A stretch of DNA of 64,000 nucleotides. Origin: Proteus terrae. GTDB lineage: Bacteria; Pseudomonadota; Gammaproteobacteria; Enterobacterales; Enterobacteriaceae. A program made the position numbers and the translations under genes. A model generated the notes under the pieces. That model was given only the letters and a program-made list of their open reading frames with translations. It ran no database searches and had not been told where the DNA came from. Below are positions 1-9,814 of this stretch, piece after piece. The DNA is taken from positions 1 to 64,000 of the forward strand of contig NZ_PENS01000010.1 in NCBI RefSeq assembly GCF_003144325.1. Direction: 5' to 3'. The stretch's first letter is position 1. The number at the start of each line of letters is the position of its first letter.

Positions 1-76
1 AACTCAGAAGTGAAACGTTGTAGCGCCGATGGTAGTGTGGGGCCTCCCCATGTGAGAGTAGGGAACTGCCAGGCAT
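1..76 (+). rRNA. rrf: 5S ribosomal RNA, 3' part (5' end outside window)
   Basis: The first 76 bases match the 3' two-thirds of an enterobacterial 5S rRNA. They include the conserved AACTCAGAAGTGAAAC segment, the GGTAGTGTGGGG stretch and the terminal CTGCCAGGCAT. The 5' third and the rest of the rRNA operon lie to the left of the window. An intrinsic terminator follows 14 bases later, so this is the last gene of its operon. In E. coli an rRNA operon (rrnG) also sits near pssA, so the placement is conserved. Confidence 0.96.
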
Positions 77-90
77 TAAATAAGACGAAA

Positions 91-117
91 AAGCCAACCC
101 AATGGGTTGGCTTTTTT
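91..117 (+). terminator. rRNA operon terminator
   Basis: AAGCCAACCC and GGGTTGGCTT form a 10-bp stem with an AAT loop, followed by a run of T. It lies just after the 5S gene and should end the rRNA operon transcript before the convergent yfiM gene. Confidence 0.9.
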
Positions 118-150
118 GCATTTGTAGGTTTAGCTACTCTGAATAAAAAA

Positions 151-498
151 TTATTTTAATTGCTGATAAAGTAATGAACCTGCCACTGCCCCTGCAACAT
201 CGTAAGCAAAATCATGCCAACTCCAGCCAGTCCCTCTTGGACGACTATCATAAAGCTCTTTTGCGGCACCTAAACTAATCGAAAATGAGAGCCCTATTAA
301 TAATCCTTCCCTATGACCATAATTTTGATGATCTGCATACGCATTTGCACCTGCAGATGTTGCCATTGAAAATAAGAAATGCTGAGCCTTATCTTTGCCT
401 TTCCAATTATCATTGGCAAAATGAAATGACTGGCAACCATTTAAAGTTATTATTGATAATAAAATAATCAGAGAACGACATTTGAGCTTTAGTCTCAT
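151..498 (-). CDS. yfiM: YfiM family lipoprotein
   Basis: A 115-residue predicted lipoprotein. After a basic N-terminus and a hydrophobic stretch, a lipobox ending L-N-G-C marks lipidation and export by the Lol system. The rest matches the YfiM (DUF2279) family, with K-D-K-A-Q-H-F and W-S-W-H-D motifs and glycine/alanine-rich hydrophobic segments. I chose the ATG at 498. An in-frame GTG at 519 would give a longer N-terminus, but the ATG has an AAGG-type ribosome site upstream and begins directly with a normal signal peptide. It lies downstream of pssA as in E. coli, separated from it by a terminator. Its function is unknown. Confidence 0.85.
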   Translation of the reverse strand: MRLKLKCRSLIILLSIITLNGCQSFHFANDNWKGKDKAQHFLFSMATSAGANAYADHQNYGHREGLLIGLSFSISLGAAKELYDSRPRGTGWSWHDFAYDVAGAVAGSLLYQQLK

Positions 499-590
499 AA
501 AAAATAAAAGCCTTTTCACTGATAAGAGTGTTTTTAATATAGAAGATTATTAAAGATAAGGGATAATTTGGGAAGATAATTTTATTAAAC

Positions 591-621
591 AAAAAAGCCT
601 TGCTGTAATTTAGCAAGGCTT
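591..621 (-). terminator. Terminator downstream of pssA
   Basis: On the minus strand AAGCCTTGCT and AGCAAGGCTT form a perfect 10-bp stem with a 7-base loop, followed by a T run. It lies 18 bases past the pssA stop codon and separates it from yfiM. Confidence 0.9.
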
Positions 622-638
622 ATCAAATGAAGTGTTAA

Positions 639-1997
639 TTAAAGTATGCGGCTGATTAATCTATCAACACGAATGCGTCGTAAGCGTTTAATTAATTTTT
701 TCACTTTTAGAGGATAAAGCTTAATGCTTTCTAGATCTTGGTAATGTTTCACGACAATAGTATGTTGGCGAATACATTCTAACTCTTTGTGTCGTTGTTC
801 ATGTAATTCATGTTTAGGATCATGAATTAATATGGCATTTTCTAAATCTAATCCCCATGCACGTGGATTAAGATTATTACCCGTAATTAATTGCCAGTTA
901 TCATCTACCCACATACCTTTTAAGTGATATGTATTATCGCTATCTTTCCAAAGTCTTACTGTTAATTGATTGCTATCAATAAACCGCTGGAAACGTTGGG
1001 TAAATTTACGCAAGTTCATTTCATAGAGATAAGGCAAAGCACCAATAATTTTAAATGGCTCTTCTGGTGGAATATAGAAGTCATTTGCTGTTTTATCACC
1101 AATAATAATTTCGACTTGCTTGCCATTTCTTAATAAATGACTGATTTGGCGTACAAGGATCGCAGGTAAATTAAAATAAGGTGTACAAATAACAAGTTTT
1201 TCTTCAGTAGAAGCCATAAGGTGAGAAATTGTCTTATTTAAGATATTTTTCTTACCTAAACCCATTAAAGGTGTTACTGCCAGCTCGTTGTTAGAAGCAT
1301 TGGCTTTAATATCATAGCCATCACGAGTGCGTAAATTGAAACGAAATTGACGAATACAATTTTTAATTTCGGCACAACGAACTCTATCTTTGATATCCAG
1401 TCGTTGAATCGCTTCTGATTGCAAAAGATCAGACACGATAAATTGCTTCATTGTGGAAGCTAATTCGCTATTTTGGATAATGTGATATCTGTCATAACGA
1501 TATTTATCGAGTTTATGCAAGTAAACATTATTAATACTTGCGCCACTATAGATAACCGTATCATCAAAGATAAAGCCTTTAAGGTGTAATACACCTAATG
1601 CTTCACGAGTGTTTACGGGAATGCCGTAAATAGGGATCTCGATATCAGGGTGTTGCTGTGCAACATGGTAGTACCAATCTGCATTTGTTGCATCAGCAGA
1701 GACACCAATACGCCCACGTTGAGCACGGTGCCAATCAACAATAACGGTAATGGATAATTCAGGACGTTGTTGTTTTGCGGTGTAAAGCGCATCAAGGATC
1801 TCTTCACCAGCCTCATCGTGCTCTAGGTAAAGAGCTGTAATAAAGATCTCTTTCTTTGCTTGAGCAATGTATTTCAATAAGGTGCTGCGAAACGCGGACG
1901 TCTGATAAAGCGTTTCAACATCAGCAACTGACTGAGCTAATTTAGGCAGTTGTGCAAGGTGTTGTTGATGCTTAGCAAGTTTTAGTTTAGACAACAT
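639..1997 (-). CDS. pssA: CDP-diacylglycerol-serine O-phosphatidyltransferase (phosphatidylserine synthase)
   Basis: PssA makes phosphatidylserine from CDP-diacylglycerol and serine, the committed step to phosphatidylethanolamine. It is the phospholipase D-type enzyme of gamma-proteobacteria, peripheral on the inner membrane and ribosome-associated. Two HxK(x4)D motifs are visible: H138/K140/D145, and a second in the H-L-K-G-M-W-V-D-D segment near residue 355. The length (452 residues) and the basic C-terminus rich in R-R-I-R match E. coli PssA closely. The start is the ATG at 1997; an in-frame GTG at 2000 is directly adjacent, but the ATG reproduces the family N-terminus M-L-S-K. It is followed by a strong terminator. 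Confidence 0.97.
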   Translation of the reverse strand: MLSKLKLAKHQQHLAQLPKLAQSVADVETLYQTSAFRSTLLKYIAQAKKEIFITALYLEHDEAGEEILDALYTAKQQRPELSITVIVDWHRAQRGRIGVSADATNADWYYHVAQQHPDIEIPIYGIPVNTREALGVLHLKGFIFDDTVIYSGASINNVYLHKLDKYRYDRYHIIQNSELASTMKQFIVSDLLQSEAIQRLDIKDRVRCAEIKNCIRQFRFNLRTRDGYDIKANASNNELAVTPLMGLGKKNILNKTISHLMASTEEKLVICTPYFNLPAILVRQISHLLRNGKQVEIIIGDKTANDFYIPPEEPFKIIGALPYLYEMNLRKFTQRFQRFIDSNQLTVRLWKDSDNTYHLKGMWVDDNWQLITGNNLNPRAWGLDLENAILIHDPKHELHEQRHKELECIRQHTIVVKHYQDLESIKLYPLKVKKLIKRLRRIRVDRLISRIL

Positions 1998-2175
1998 CAC
2001 AGTGCTTAATTCTCTTGTTTATGATGGCAGATGGAGCCATCGTCCATGTAGATTTTCTTTAACCGATATTCTGATCATAACATTAGTTATATGGGATGTA
2101 CGCATAAAATCATCTTATATAGCTAATTTATCAAAGGATGCGCGAACAATCACATAAAGAAACTTTCTCTAATGA

Positions 2176-4845
2176 TTATAGCATTGGGCTATCGTTTGAA
2201 GATCCAAGCTGTAAATCAAGATTGACTATTCCTTCATCAAATTGTACTTCAACAGAAAATCCCAGTTTTTTCGCTAAACTTATCATGTTGCGATTTTCAG
2301 GCATTGTTATCGCGGTTAAACGTTTAATACCATGTTCTCTAGTATAGTTGATAAGTTTAGTCATAAGTTGATGACCTAAAGTGTTTCCTTTTAAATCAGA
2401 ACGCACAAGAATAGCAAATTCTGCATGCTGATTATCGGGATCTGCCATTGCACGAGCAACACCAATGATTTCAGGCTGATCTTCTGGATTTCTGATCGCG
2501 ACAAAAGCCATTTCTCGATCGTAGTCAATTTGAGTCATATTCGCGAGATCGTCATGTGTAAATTCACTGATTTCACTAAAATAGCGATAATAAAGATCTT
2601 CTTTTGTCACTTGATTTATAAATGTTTTTAGTAATGGTTCATCTTCCGGCAAAATAGGGCGGATAAAGCAAGGATTGTTATCTCTTAGGAAGAATGTTTC
2701 TTCTAACTCATTGGGATAAGGGCGAATAGAGAGTCTTTGATGAGGATCGCCTTGTAGTGGCGCTAACTCCATCGCAACATCGAGCAATGTAAAATCATTA
2801 CCTGAAGCCAGTAGAGGGTGAATATCTAATCTGACAATTTGTGGGCAATCTAAAAGTAAGTGAGAAACCTGCACCAAAAAATGACTTAGGCTTAATATAT
2901 TTAGAGGCTGTAAAGCGCTTCTAGGCTGTATCTTTCCGCTTTTTATTGCATTAATAACCAGATAGCGGGCAAGTGCCATATTAAGAGGTGGCAAAGCCAC
3001 TGCGGCTTTAGTTTCTATTTGCCACTCAACCCCCCCTTCACCTAAGACAATTAAGGGGCCAAAAATAGGATCTTGTTCTATTGCGACTCGTAGTTCTTGA
3101 GAGCCAGCGCGATTTGCCATACTTTGTACTAATAAACCCTGAATTTGTGCTTGAGGATATAGCTCTGTAACGCGCTCTATAATAGCATGTGCTGCTGATG
3201 ATACTTCTGTGCTGTCTCGAAGATAAAGCATAACACCTTGTACTTCGGACTTATGAGGGATATCAGGAGAACGTAATTTCAGTGCAACAGGGTAACCAAT
3301 CTTTTCAGCAATATTGACAGCTTCTTGTGCATTATGAGCAATCCAAGTAGGAAGTGTATTAAAACCGTAAGCTTCCATAATTGGCTGAACTTGGTGTGTG
3401 TCTAATCGATATTGCTTATTCTTTAATGCCTCTTCAATGCAACGATGTGCTTGCTGTGTATTCATTTTGATATCTAGAGGCAATGCTGGTGTTTCTTTTA
3501 GCTGCTTTTGATTCCGACGATATTCCACCATATGCATAAATGCAGTGACGGCACCTTCAGGTGTTCGATAGGTTGGAATTCCAGCTTCACTAAATAATTT
3601 ACGCGATTGTTGGGATGAATATTCTCCGCCCCAGTTAGTGAAAACGGTAAGCCATTTACGTCTAGGGTGTTTATTGATGGCTTCTATGACTCGTTGTGCT
3701 GTTTCAATGCTAGGGGCTATGGCACTAGGTGTGTGAATAAGGAGTAATGCATCATGATCATGGCTATCTAACAAACAATTCAATGCTAAAATATAACGAT
3801 CAACGGTTGTATCATCACCTAAGTTTAGTGGATTACGAATGGTATTTTCTTCTTGAATAATATTTTGTAGCTTTTGTTTTGTTTCATCCGTAAGTTGTGC
3901 AAGCTTTCCTGAATGTAAAAATAGCTCATCAACGGCCATTGCAGCAGGTGCAGAGCCATTACTCATAATCATCAATCTTTCGCCTTTTAAAGGCGTCATA
4001 TAGCTAAGTGTTTCAACGGCAGAAAACATCTCATGGGTATCTTGTACTCGCAATAATCCTGCACGTTGAAAAGCCGCATCATAAGCCACATCATAACTTG
4101 GTGTATCACCTAATAACAGTTGAGCTTTTTGGGTTCGACCACTCTTTATCACCAGAATAGGCTTATTGCGTGAAGCACTACGAGATGCCGACATAAAACG
4201 TCGCGCATCTTTTATATGTTCGAGATGCAATAAAATTGCACTGGTTTTACTGTCTCTTGCTAGAAAATCCAGTAAATCATCAACTTGGATATCTTGGTTG
4301 TCACCTAATGCAATAAAATAAGAAAATCCAATATTGCGATAATAAGCCCAATCTAAAATCGTGTTGGCGACAGCAGCTGATTGCGAAATAAAAGCGAGCT
4401 TTCCTTTTTTAACTGGAAGAGGCGAAAAGCTGGCATTTAAACCTTGCCATGGTGCTAAAAGCCCCAAACTATTTGGGCCAAGTAAACGGATATGATATTG
4501 CTGGCAAAGTAATTTTATTGGCTGAAATTGTTCCGGTTGTGCAGAAAGTACAATTACAGCTTTGCAACCAGACTCACCTAATTGTTTCAGTAACTCAAGG
4601 TTGCGACGATGATGTGTACAAATAATCGCGAGATCAGGTACTTGAGGTAATTTATCAATAGAAGGATAAGTGAAAACACCAGAGACAGAGCTGCGAGCAG
4701 GATTAATCGGAAACACAGGGCCATTAAATCCACCACTGAGCAAATTTTTCATCATGGTGGTTCCTGCTCGACCTAATTTTTCAGAGGCACCAATCACCGC
4801 AATAGATTTAGGACGTAATAGTGCTTCAAGACCTCGTTGGCTCAT
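2176..4845 (-). CDS. patZ: Protein lysine acetyltransferase / ADP-forming acyl-CoA synthetase-like protein PatZ (Pat, YfiQ)
   Basis: An 889-residue relative of E. coli PatZ and Salmonella Pat, which acetylate lysines in metabolic enzymes such as acetyl-CoA synthetase and thereby switch them off. Domain order: a CoA-binding Rossmann domain (about 8-130), a succinyl-CoA-ligase-like region (to about 450), an ATP-grasp domain (about 490-700) and a C-terminal GNAT acetyltransferase (about 730-875, with the acetyl-CoA loop V-R-S-D-L-K-G-N-T-L-G). The synthetase half is thought to be catalytically inactive and regulatory in this family. The ATG at 4845 matches the E. coli start M-S-Q-R-G; a GTG two codons upstream is also open. 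It lies 28 bp from tapT in the same direction, as in E. coli. Confidence 0.95.
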   Translation of the reverse strand: MSQRGLEALLRPKSIAVIGASEKLGRAGTTMMKNLLSGGFNGPVFPINPARSSVSGVFTYPSIDKLPQVPDLAIICTHHRRNLELLKQLGESGCKAVIVLSAQPEQFQPIKLLCQQYHIRLLGPNSLGLLAPWQGLNASFSPLPVKKGKLAFISQSAAVANTILDWAYYRNIGFSYFIALGDNQDIQVDDLLDFLARDSKTSAILLHLEHIKDARRFMSASRSASRNKPILVIKSGRTQKAQLLLGDTPSYDVAYDAAFQRAGLLRVQDTHEMFSAVETLSYMTPLKGERLMIMSNGSAPAAMAVDELFLHSGKLAQLTDETKQKLQNIIQEENTIRNPLNLGDDTTVDRYILALNCLLDSHDHDALLLIHTPSAIAPSIETAQRVIEAINKHPRRKWLTVFTNWGGEYSSQQSRKLFSEAGIPTYRTPEGAVTAFMHMVEYRRNQKQLKETPALPLDIKMNTQQAHRCIEEALKNKQYRLDTHQVQPIMEAYGFNTLPTWIAHNAQEAVNIAEKIGYPVALKLRSPDIPHKSEVQGVMLYLRDSTEVSSAAHAIIERVTELYPQAQIQGLLVQSMANRAGSQELRVAIEQDPIFGPLIVLGEGGVEWQIETKAAVALPPLNMALARYLVINAIKSGKIQPRSALQPLNILSLSHFLVQVSHLLLDCPQIVRLDIHPLLASGNDFTLLDVAMELAPLQGDPHQRLSIRPYPNELEETFFLRDNNPCFIRPILPEDEPLLKTFINQVTKEDLYYRYFSEISEFTHDDLANMTQIDYDREMAFVAIRNPEDQPEIIGVARAMADPDNQHAEFAILVRSDLKGNTLGHQLMTKLINYTREHGIKRLTAITMPENRNMISLAKKLGFSVEVQFDEGIVNLDLQLGSSNDSPML

Positions 4846-4873
4846 ATCCACTCCAGAGTTTCATTATCAACTG

Positions 4874-5575
4874 CTATTCAATGTAGCTGATTTGATCTTC
4901 TTTTGCCTGACTCCGGTCTGGTTTTCCAAGTAAATATTGTTGACGAAAGTAACTAAAATGAGAAAAAAGCTGTTGTGAGGCTTGCATATCGCCGACATTC
5001 TCTAAAATAGAAGCAGCAACTTCTGCTGTACAATGTTGATCTTCTCTTGCTGCTTGGCGAAGTACATACTCGCATTTAATTGCCTCATTTAAAGAAAAAA
5101 GAGGCAATGAATCGAGATAAGGGCTTTTGCGAAACATTTTGCGGGCTTCACTCCAAGTACCATCAAGGAGGATAAATAAAGGCGGTTTGCTATTGGCTGG
5201 GAGTTGGTTGTATACAACACGTTCACTTGATGCATAGCTTTCAGGGAAGACAACATAAGCTTGCCTATCAGGTGTATTGATTAGATCAAGCAAAGCCTGT
5301 TCTGGCTCAGTTCGGGACCATAAAAATGCCTGTGTGTCTGGTAATACATCGGCAATTAATTTCCCCGTATTACTTGGCTTCATCACTTCAGTATCGTACA
5401 TCAATAAACAAAATTGGCTTTTTGCTGGTTGATTGATAATCGTGTCGCAAAGACACTGTTTTTCAGGTAATAAGCAAAAAGTGCAACGTTTTGTACGAAA
5501 ACCTCGCGCTTTAAAAGGGCGGGTTGAAATCGAAAGTCGGTATTGACGAAGTCGAGAGACTGCATTGTCATGCAT
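4874..5575 (-). CDS. tapT: tRNA-uridine aminocarboxypropyltransferase (DTW domain)
   Basis: A 233-residue DTW-domain protein related to E. coli TapT (YfiP), which transfers the aminocarboxypropyl group of S-adenosylmethionine to uridine 47 of tRNA to make acp3U. A metal-binding-type cysteine cluster (C-T-F-C ... C-L-C) lies at about residues 32-43, and the D-G-T-W signature is in the middle of the protein. The conserved segment K-P-S-N-T-G-x-L-I-A-D is also present. The start ATG at 5575 gives an N-terminus in register with the family. It leads a short run with patZ and is divergent from yfiF. Confidence 0.92.
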   Translation of the reverse strand: MHDNAVSRLRQYRLSISTRPFKARGFRTKRCTFCLLPEKQCLCDTIINQPAKSQFCLLMYDTEVMKPSNTGKLIADVLPDTQAFLWSRTEPEQALLDLINTPDRQAYVVFPESYASSERVVYNQLPANSKPPLFILLDGTWSEARKMFRKSPYLDSLPLFSLNEAIKCEYVLRQAAREDQHCTAEVAASILENVGDMQASQQLFSHFSYFRQQYLLGKPDRSQAKEDQISYIE

Positions 5576-5805
5576 AACAGATTAACCAATACTTATAAAA
5601 AAGAATCGAATATTATCATGTTCAAAACAAACAAACTATTCAGTGTATTTTTATCATATAAATCATAATGATATATTAGTTATCTATGAGATGAAGTTAA
5701 TTATCAATTGATCCTGATTAGTTTATCGATTCCTTGCGTGATTCTCTCGGTGACAGTTGCTAAACTATCATGTAATCTGCGCCCCTATTGCAGTTGGAGA
5801 GACAA

Positions 5806-6969
5806 ATGAACGATTCTTATGAAGGTAAAAACGGCAAAGTAAAAGTAATGTATGTCCGTAGTGAGGACAACGCCGATAATAAACCTAAAAAACCATCCCG
5901 CCGTCCTGAAAATGGTCGTGGTGATAGCCGTGATAACAAACGCGGTGACAACCGTGACGACAAAAATCGTGATAATAGACGTGGCGATAACCGCGACGAT
6001 AAAAATCGCGATAACAGACGTGGTGATAATAAATTTTCTCGTCGTGATGACCGCGGTGCAGGTAAGCCTTCAGGGCGTGGCGCATCACGTAATGAATCAA
6101 AACCTTCTCGCGACAGTGAAGGCGGAAGTTTTTCTCCGTGGAAAACGGTTTCTCGCCCTGCTGGTGAAGAGGCAATTAAAGAGCACGATGGCATTACTGG
6201 TAAGAGCCAAATCGATCCTGAACAGTTGCGTCGCCAGCGTTTAGAAGAGACACGCATTTATGGTGAAAATGCCTGCCAAGCAATGTTTAAAAATCGTCCT
6301 GATGCGATTGTTCGTGCTTGGTTTTTACAAGATGTGACACCACGTTTTCGTGATGCATTGAAATGGATGGCAGCAAACCGTAAAGCCTATCACGTTGTTG
6401 AAGAAGAAGAGATGGTGAAAGCCGCTCGTACTGATCACCATGGTGGCGTGTGCTTCTTAATTAAAAAACGTGTTGGTCATGATGCAGAAACCTATCTGAA
6501 AGATGCACCTGAACATGATTGCGTATTAGCACTTGAAGATGTGGGTAATCCACATAACGTAGGTGCAATTATGCGTAGCTGTGCGCACTTTGGTGTGAAA
6601 GGGGTTATCTCTCCTGATTCTGCTGTATTAGAGTCTGGTGCTGCTGTTCGTACCGCAGAAGGTGGTGCAGAATATATCCAAGGTATTGATGCTGATAACT
6701 TTGCTCAAACGTTAGATAAATTTAAAAAAGCGGGTTATACGCTGGTGGCAACATCAAGTCACAAAGGCAGTGTGCCATTATCAAAAGCACAATTACCGGC
6801 GAAAATGGTTCTTATCTTAGGTCAAGAGAAAGATGGCTTAAGTGAAAGCACTTTAAATCAAGGTGATATGAGCATTTACATCGGCGGTACTGGCCACGTT
6901 GAAAGCTTAAACGTCTCTGTAGCTTCTGGTGTGTTATTAGCAGAATGGTGGCGTCAGCACCAAGGCTAA
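5806..6969 (+). CDS. yfiF: SpoU/TrmH family RNA methyltransferase YfiF
   Basis: A 387-residue SPOUT-class putative RNA 2'-O-methyltransferase. The C-terminal half carries the knotted SAM-binding motifs [22 protein letters not shown] and L-N-V-S-V-A-S-G-V. The N-terminal ~110 residues are a basic, low-complexity R/D/N/K/G tail with two exact copies of the 13-residue unit [13 protein letters not shown] and a partial third. The tail is longer than in E. coli YfiF and is probably a disordered RNA-binding segment. The start is the ATG at 5806, preceded by GGAGAG; an upstream TTG at 5788 has no better ribosome site. The target RNA is not known. Confidence 0.92.
   Translation: MNDSYEGKNGKVKVMYVRSEDNADNKPKKPSRRPENGRGDSRDNKRGDNRDDKNRDNRRGDNRDDKNRDNRRGDNKFSRRDDRGAGKPSGRGASRNESKPSRDSEGGSFSPWKTVSRPAGEEAIKEHDGITGKSQIDPEQLRRQRLEETRIYGENACQAMFKNRPDAIVRAWFLQDVTPRFRDALKWMAANRKAYHVVEEEEMVKAARTDHHGGVCFLIKKRVGHDAETYLKDAPEHDCVLALEDVGNPHNVGAIMRSCAHFGVKGVISPDSAVLESGAAVRTAEGGAEYIQGIDADNFAQTLDKFKKAGYTLVATSSHKGSVPLSKAQLPAKMVLILGQEKDGLSESTLNQGDMSIYIGGTGHVESLNVSVASGVLLAEWWRQHQG
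5941..6030 (+). repeat. 39-bp tandem repeat inside yfiF
   Basis: Two adjacent 39-bp units (5941-5979 and 5980-6018) and a partial third (from 6019) encode the same 13 residues. The DNA copies differ at several synonymous third positions, so the amino-acid repeat has been maintained while the DNA drifted. Confidence 0.85.
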
Positions 6970-6999
6970 TTGCTTTAAAGTTTTTTAAAGAATAGTACA

Positions 7000-7037
7000 A
7001 AAACCCCGCTTAATCATTATGGTTTAAGCGGGGTTTT
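7000..7037. terminator. Bidirectional terminator between yfiF and emrB
   Basis: AAAACCCCGCTTAA and TTAAGCGGGGTTTT form a long stem with A and T runs on either side, between the convergent yfiF (+) and emrB (-). It should work in both directions. Confidence 0.9.
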
Positions 7038-7063
7038 TATTTATACGGTCTATGTTAATTATA

Positions 7064-8581
7064 TTATTTTCCCGGTGAGAATGGCGGTTTAGCAAACCAA
7101 ACCACGATCATCATGATAAGGAAAATACCAGCCGCTAACCAAAAAATCTCATTGGCTGAAATAATTAATCCCTGTTCTGTAATCGTCTTGGCTAAATATG
7201 CAGATGCTTGTTCATTTGAAAGACCAAGATCATTCATTTGTTGATACGCCATTTGCGAATCAGGATCGAGTGGGTTAATTTTTTCTACAAAGGTTTCATG
7301 GTGAAGTGATTCTCTTTGTGTCCAAATCGTTGTGGTTAACGATGCGCCAATTGCCCCTGCCAATGTTCTTAAGAAGTTTGAAAGACTTGATGCTGATGCC
7401 ATTTTTTCTGGAGGTAGTCCAGATAATGTCATTGTCGTTAATGGCATAAAGAAACACGCAACAGCTAAACCTTGCCAGAATTGAGGCCATGCCACAGTGG
7501 CAAAATCCATTCCAGGCTCGAAGGTATAAGCTCGCCAATAAAAACACACAGAAAACATAATAAAGCTAAAGCTGATGATATAGCGTAAATCCACTTTACC
7601 ACCAAATTTACCTATAATTGGTGTGATTATTAAAGGTAATAACCCTACCGATGCTGATGCTAATCCCGCCCATGTTGCTGTATAACCAAAGACCTCTTGT
7701 AAAAGCAGTGGCAGTAAAACAATGGTGCCAAAATAGATCATATAGGCGAGGCTAAGCGTGACACAGCCAATGGTAAAGTTTCGACTCTTAAAGAGGGAAA
7801 GATCTATCACTGGATGATCGTCTGTTAACTCCCAAACAATTAAGAAGCTAAGCGCAACCACAGCCACAATAGTGAGGACTATAATTTCTGTCGAATTAAA
7901 CCAATCAAGCTCTTTACCCTGATCGAGCATGATTTGTAATGCACCAATACCCACGACAAGTAAAACAAGGCCAATGGTATCTATTGGTTTAATTTCAGTT
8001 TTTGTTTCGCGTCCAGCTAAGGTGTTTGATATACACATAATAATCAACACACCAAATGGAACGTTAATAAAAAATATCCATCCCCAATGGTAGTTATCGC
8101 TGATATAGCCACCTAAAATCGGTCCTAAAATGGGAGCCACAACAATGGTCACTGACCATAGAGCAAGCGCCATATTTCGTTTGGCTGGTGGATAGTTATT
8201 CAATAATAAACTTTGTGATAAAGGAATGAGTGGCCCTGCAACTAAACCTTGAAGTACACGAAAGAAAATAAGCATTTCAAGACTTTGTGAAATACCACAA
8301 AGCCAAGATGTTAACGCAAAAAGTGCCGTTGACCACATAAAGAGTCGAACTTCACCAATACGTTTTGCTAACCAACCAGTGATAGGGATAGAAATAGCAT
8401 TTGCTACCCCAAAAGAAGTAATAACCCAAGTCCCCTGAGAGTTAGAGGCACCTAAGTTTCCTGCAATAGTTGGAATGGCTACGTTAGCGATTGTAGAATC
8501 GAGAACTTGCATAAAGGTGGCCAACGCAAGGGCGATGGTCATTAAGGCAAGTTTTCCTCCTTGTAATGGCTCTTTGCTCAC
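7064..8581 (-). CDS. emrB: Multidrug efflux MFS transporter subunit EmrB
   Basis: A 505-residue, 14-helix DHA2-family proton antiporter. It forms a tripartite pump with EmrA and TolC that expels hydrophobic toxins such as uncouplers. Diagnostic segments include V-L-D-S-T-I-A-N-V-A-I-P in helix 1 and the motif C-type G-P-I-L-G-G in helix 5. It closely resembles E. coli EmrB but lacks the glycine-rich tail. The start codon is GTG at 8581 with GAGGTG five bases upstream. It lies 15 bp after emrA and is the last gene of mprA-emrA-emrB. Confidence 0.96.
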   Translation of the reverse strand: MSKEPLQGGKLALMTIALALATFMQVLDSTIANVAIPTIAGNLGASNSQGTWVITSFGVANAISIPITGWLAKRIGEVRLFMWSTALFALTSWLCGISQSLEMLIFFRVLQGLVAGPLIPLSQSLLLNNYPPAKRNMALALWSVTIVVAPILGPILGGYISDNYHWGWIFFINVPFGVLIIMCISNTLAGRETKTEIKPIDTIGLVLLVVGIGALQIMLDQGKELDWFNSTEIIVLTIVAVVALSFLIVWELTDDHPVIDLSLFKSRNFTIGCVTLSLAYMIYFGTIVLLPLLLQEVFGYTATWAGLASASVGLLPLIITPIIGKFGGKVDLRYIISFSFIMFSVCFYWRAYTFEPGMDFATVAWPQFWQGLAVACFFMPLTTMTLSGLPPEKMASASSLSNFLRTLAGAIGASLTTTIWTQRESLHHETFVEKINPLDPDSQMAYQQMNDLGLSNEQASAYLAKTITEQGLIISANEIFWLAAGIFLIMMIVVWFAKPPFSPGK

Positions 8582-8596
8582 CTTTACACCTCGCCT

Positions 8597-9775
8597 TTAT
8601 TGTCCTGCATTTTGTTCAATGATTTCATTGATCAGTTTATTAATCTCTGACATATCAATTGTTAAAGCATCAGTATGATAAGCAGGTGCTTGGCGTTCGC
8701 TGTGTGATAATACTTTTCCATCAAGGTTAATCGTATCGACAGTTACTTCAGAAGAAAGACCAATACGCAGAGGCTTCTCTGCTAATTCTTTTTCATCTAA
8801 TGAAATACGCACAGGTAAGCGTTGAACGACTTTTATCCAGTTACCACTAGCATTTTGTGCAGGCAGTAATGAGAATGCACTACCCGTTCCCATATCTAAA
8901 CCTAATACAGTGCCGTGATAAATGACTTTTTTACCGTAAAAGTCAGTTGTTATCTTTGCAGGTTGACCAATTCGCATATTCGCGAGTTGGGTTTCTTTAA
9001 AGTTGGCATCAATCCACATACCCGTTACAGGAACAACAGCCATTAAAGGTTTACCAGGTGAGACTTGTGCACCAACTTGAACGCTACGACGTGAAACATA
9101 GCCATCTGTTGGGCTTAAAATTTTAGTACGTTCTAAGGCAAGCCATGCATTACGAACATCGGTAGATGCTTGTAAAACAGAAGGTTGTTTTGCAATTGGA
9201 GTATTTAAGATAATTGCTTGATTAGCATTATATTGCTCTCTTGCAACTTCTAAAGCCGCTCTTGCGGTAGAAACAGCTTCTCTGGCGTGTTGAAGTTCTT
9301 CTTTACCAATGACGTTGCGTTCACCTAAAACTTCACGGCGGCGAAGATCATTTTGTAATTTAGTGAGCTCTGTTTCACGTAAAACGATGTTTGCTTTTAA
9401 TTGACGACCATTAATAATTTGCTGATGCATTTGACGAACACTATTAGCTAATGCCGTTTTTGCTTTTTCTAATGCCAGTTTTTCATCACTTGAATCTAAT
9501 AAAACTAAGGGTTCACCCGCTTTTACAAAATCGGTGTTATCCACATAAACAGTGGTAACAGAACCAGAAATCTGTGGCATCACCATGATTTGATTGCCAG
9601 TCACATAAGCATTATCTGTTGTTTCATGATGTCTTAACACCATAAACCAATAAGCGGTGTAAGCCACACCAGCAACAATAAATAGGATGGTTAGCAACAG
9701 TAGAACATTTCGGCGAGTTCGTTTTTTATTGCGAATGGGAGCCTGAGGGGGGGTAGTTTCCTCATTAACACTCAT
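8597..9775 (-). CDS. emrA: Multidrug efflux periplasmic adaptor EmrA
   Basis: A 392-residue membrane-fusion protein that links EmrB to the outer-membrane channel. It has a basic cytoplasmic N-terminus, one transmembrane helix (about 23-45), the conserved T-T-D-N-A-Y-V-T-G segment that starts the periplasmic part, a coiled-coil hairpin (about 95-200) and a beta-barrel domain with T-D-F-Y-G. The ATG at 9775 has GGAGAT eight bases upstream. The 192-bp gap from mprA contains a perfect 11-bp inverted repeat. Confidence 0.96.
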   Translation of the reverse strand: MSVNEETTPPQAPIRNKKRTRRNVLLLLTILFIVAGVAYTAYWFMVLRHHETTDNAYVTGNQIMVMPQISGSVTTVYVDNTDFVKAGEPLVLLDSSDEKLALEKAKTALANSVRQMHQQIINGRQLKANIVLRETELTKLQNDLRRREVLGERNVIGKEELQHAREAVSTARAALEVAREQYNANQAIILNTPIAKQPSVLQASTDVRNAWLALERTKILSPTDGYVSRRSVQVGAQVSPGKPLMAVVPVTGMWIDANFKETQLANMRIGQPAKITTDFYGKKVIYHGTVLGLDMGTGSAFSLLPAQNASGNWIKVVQRLPVRISLDEKELAEKPLRIGLSSEVTVDTINLDGKVLSHSERQAPAYHTDALTIDMSEINKLINEIIEQNAGQ

Positions 9776-9814
9776 TTAGAAGATCTCCATAAAACCAGAA
9801 AAACATCATTAGAT

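Noticed and set aside
5817-6257. Long reading frames antisense to and out of frame with the yfiF repeat region (e.g. 146 residues on the minus strand)
   Set aside because: They are by-products of the repetitive R/D/N codons. The yfiF frame has domain matches and a ribosome site, while the others are low-complexity with no family match.
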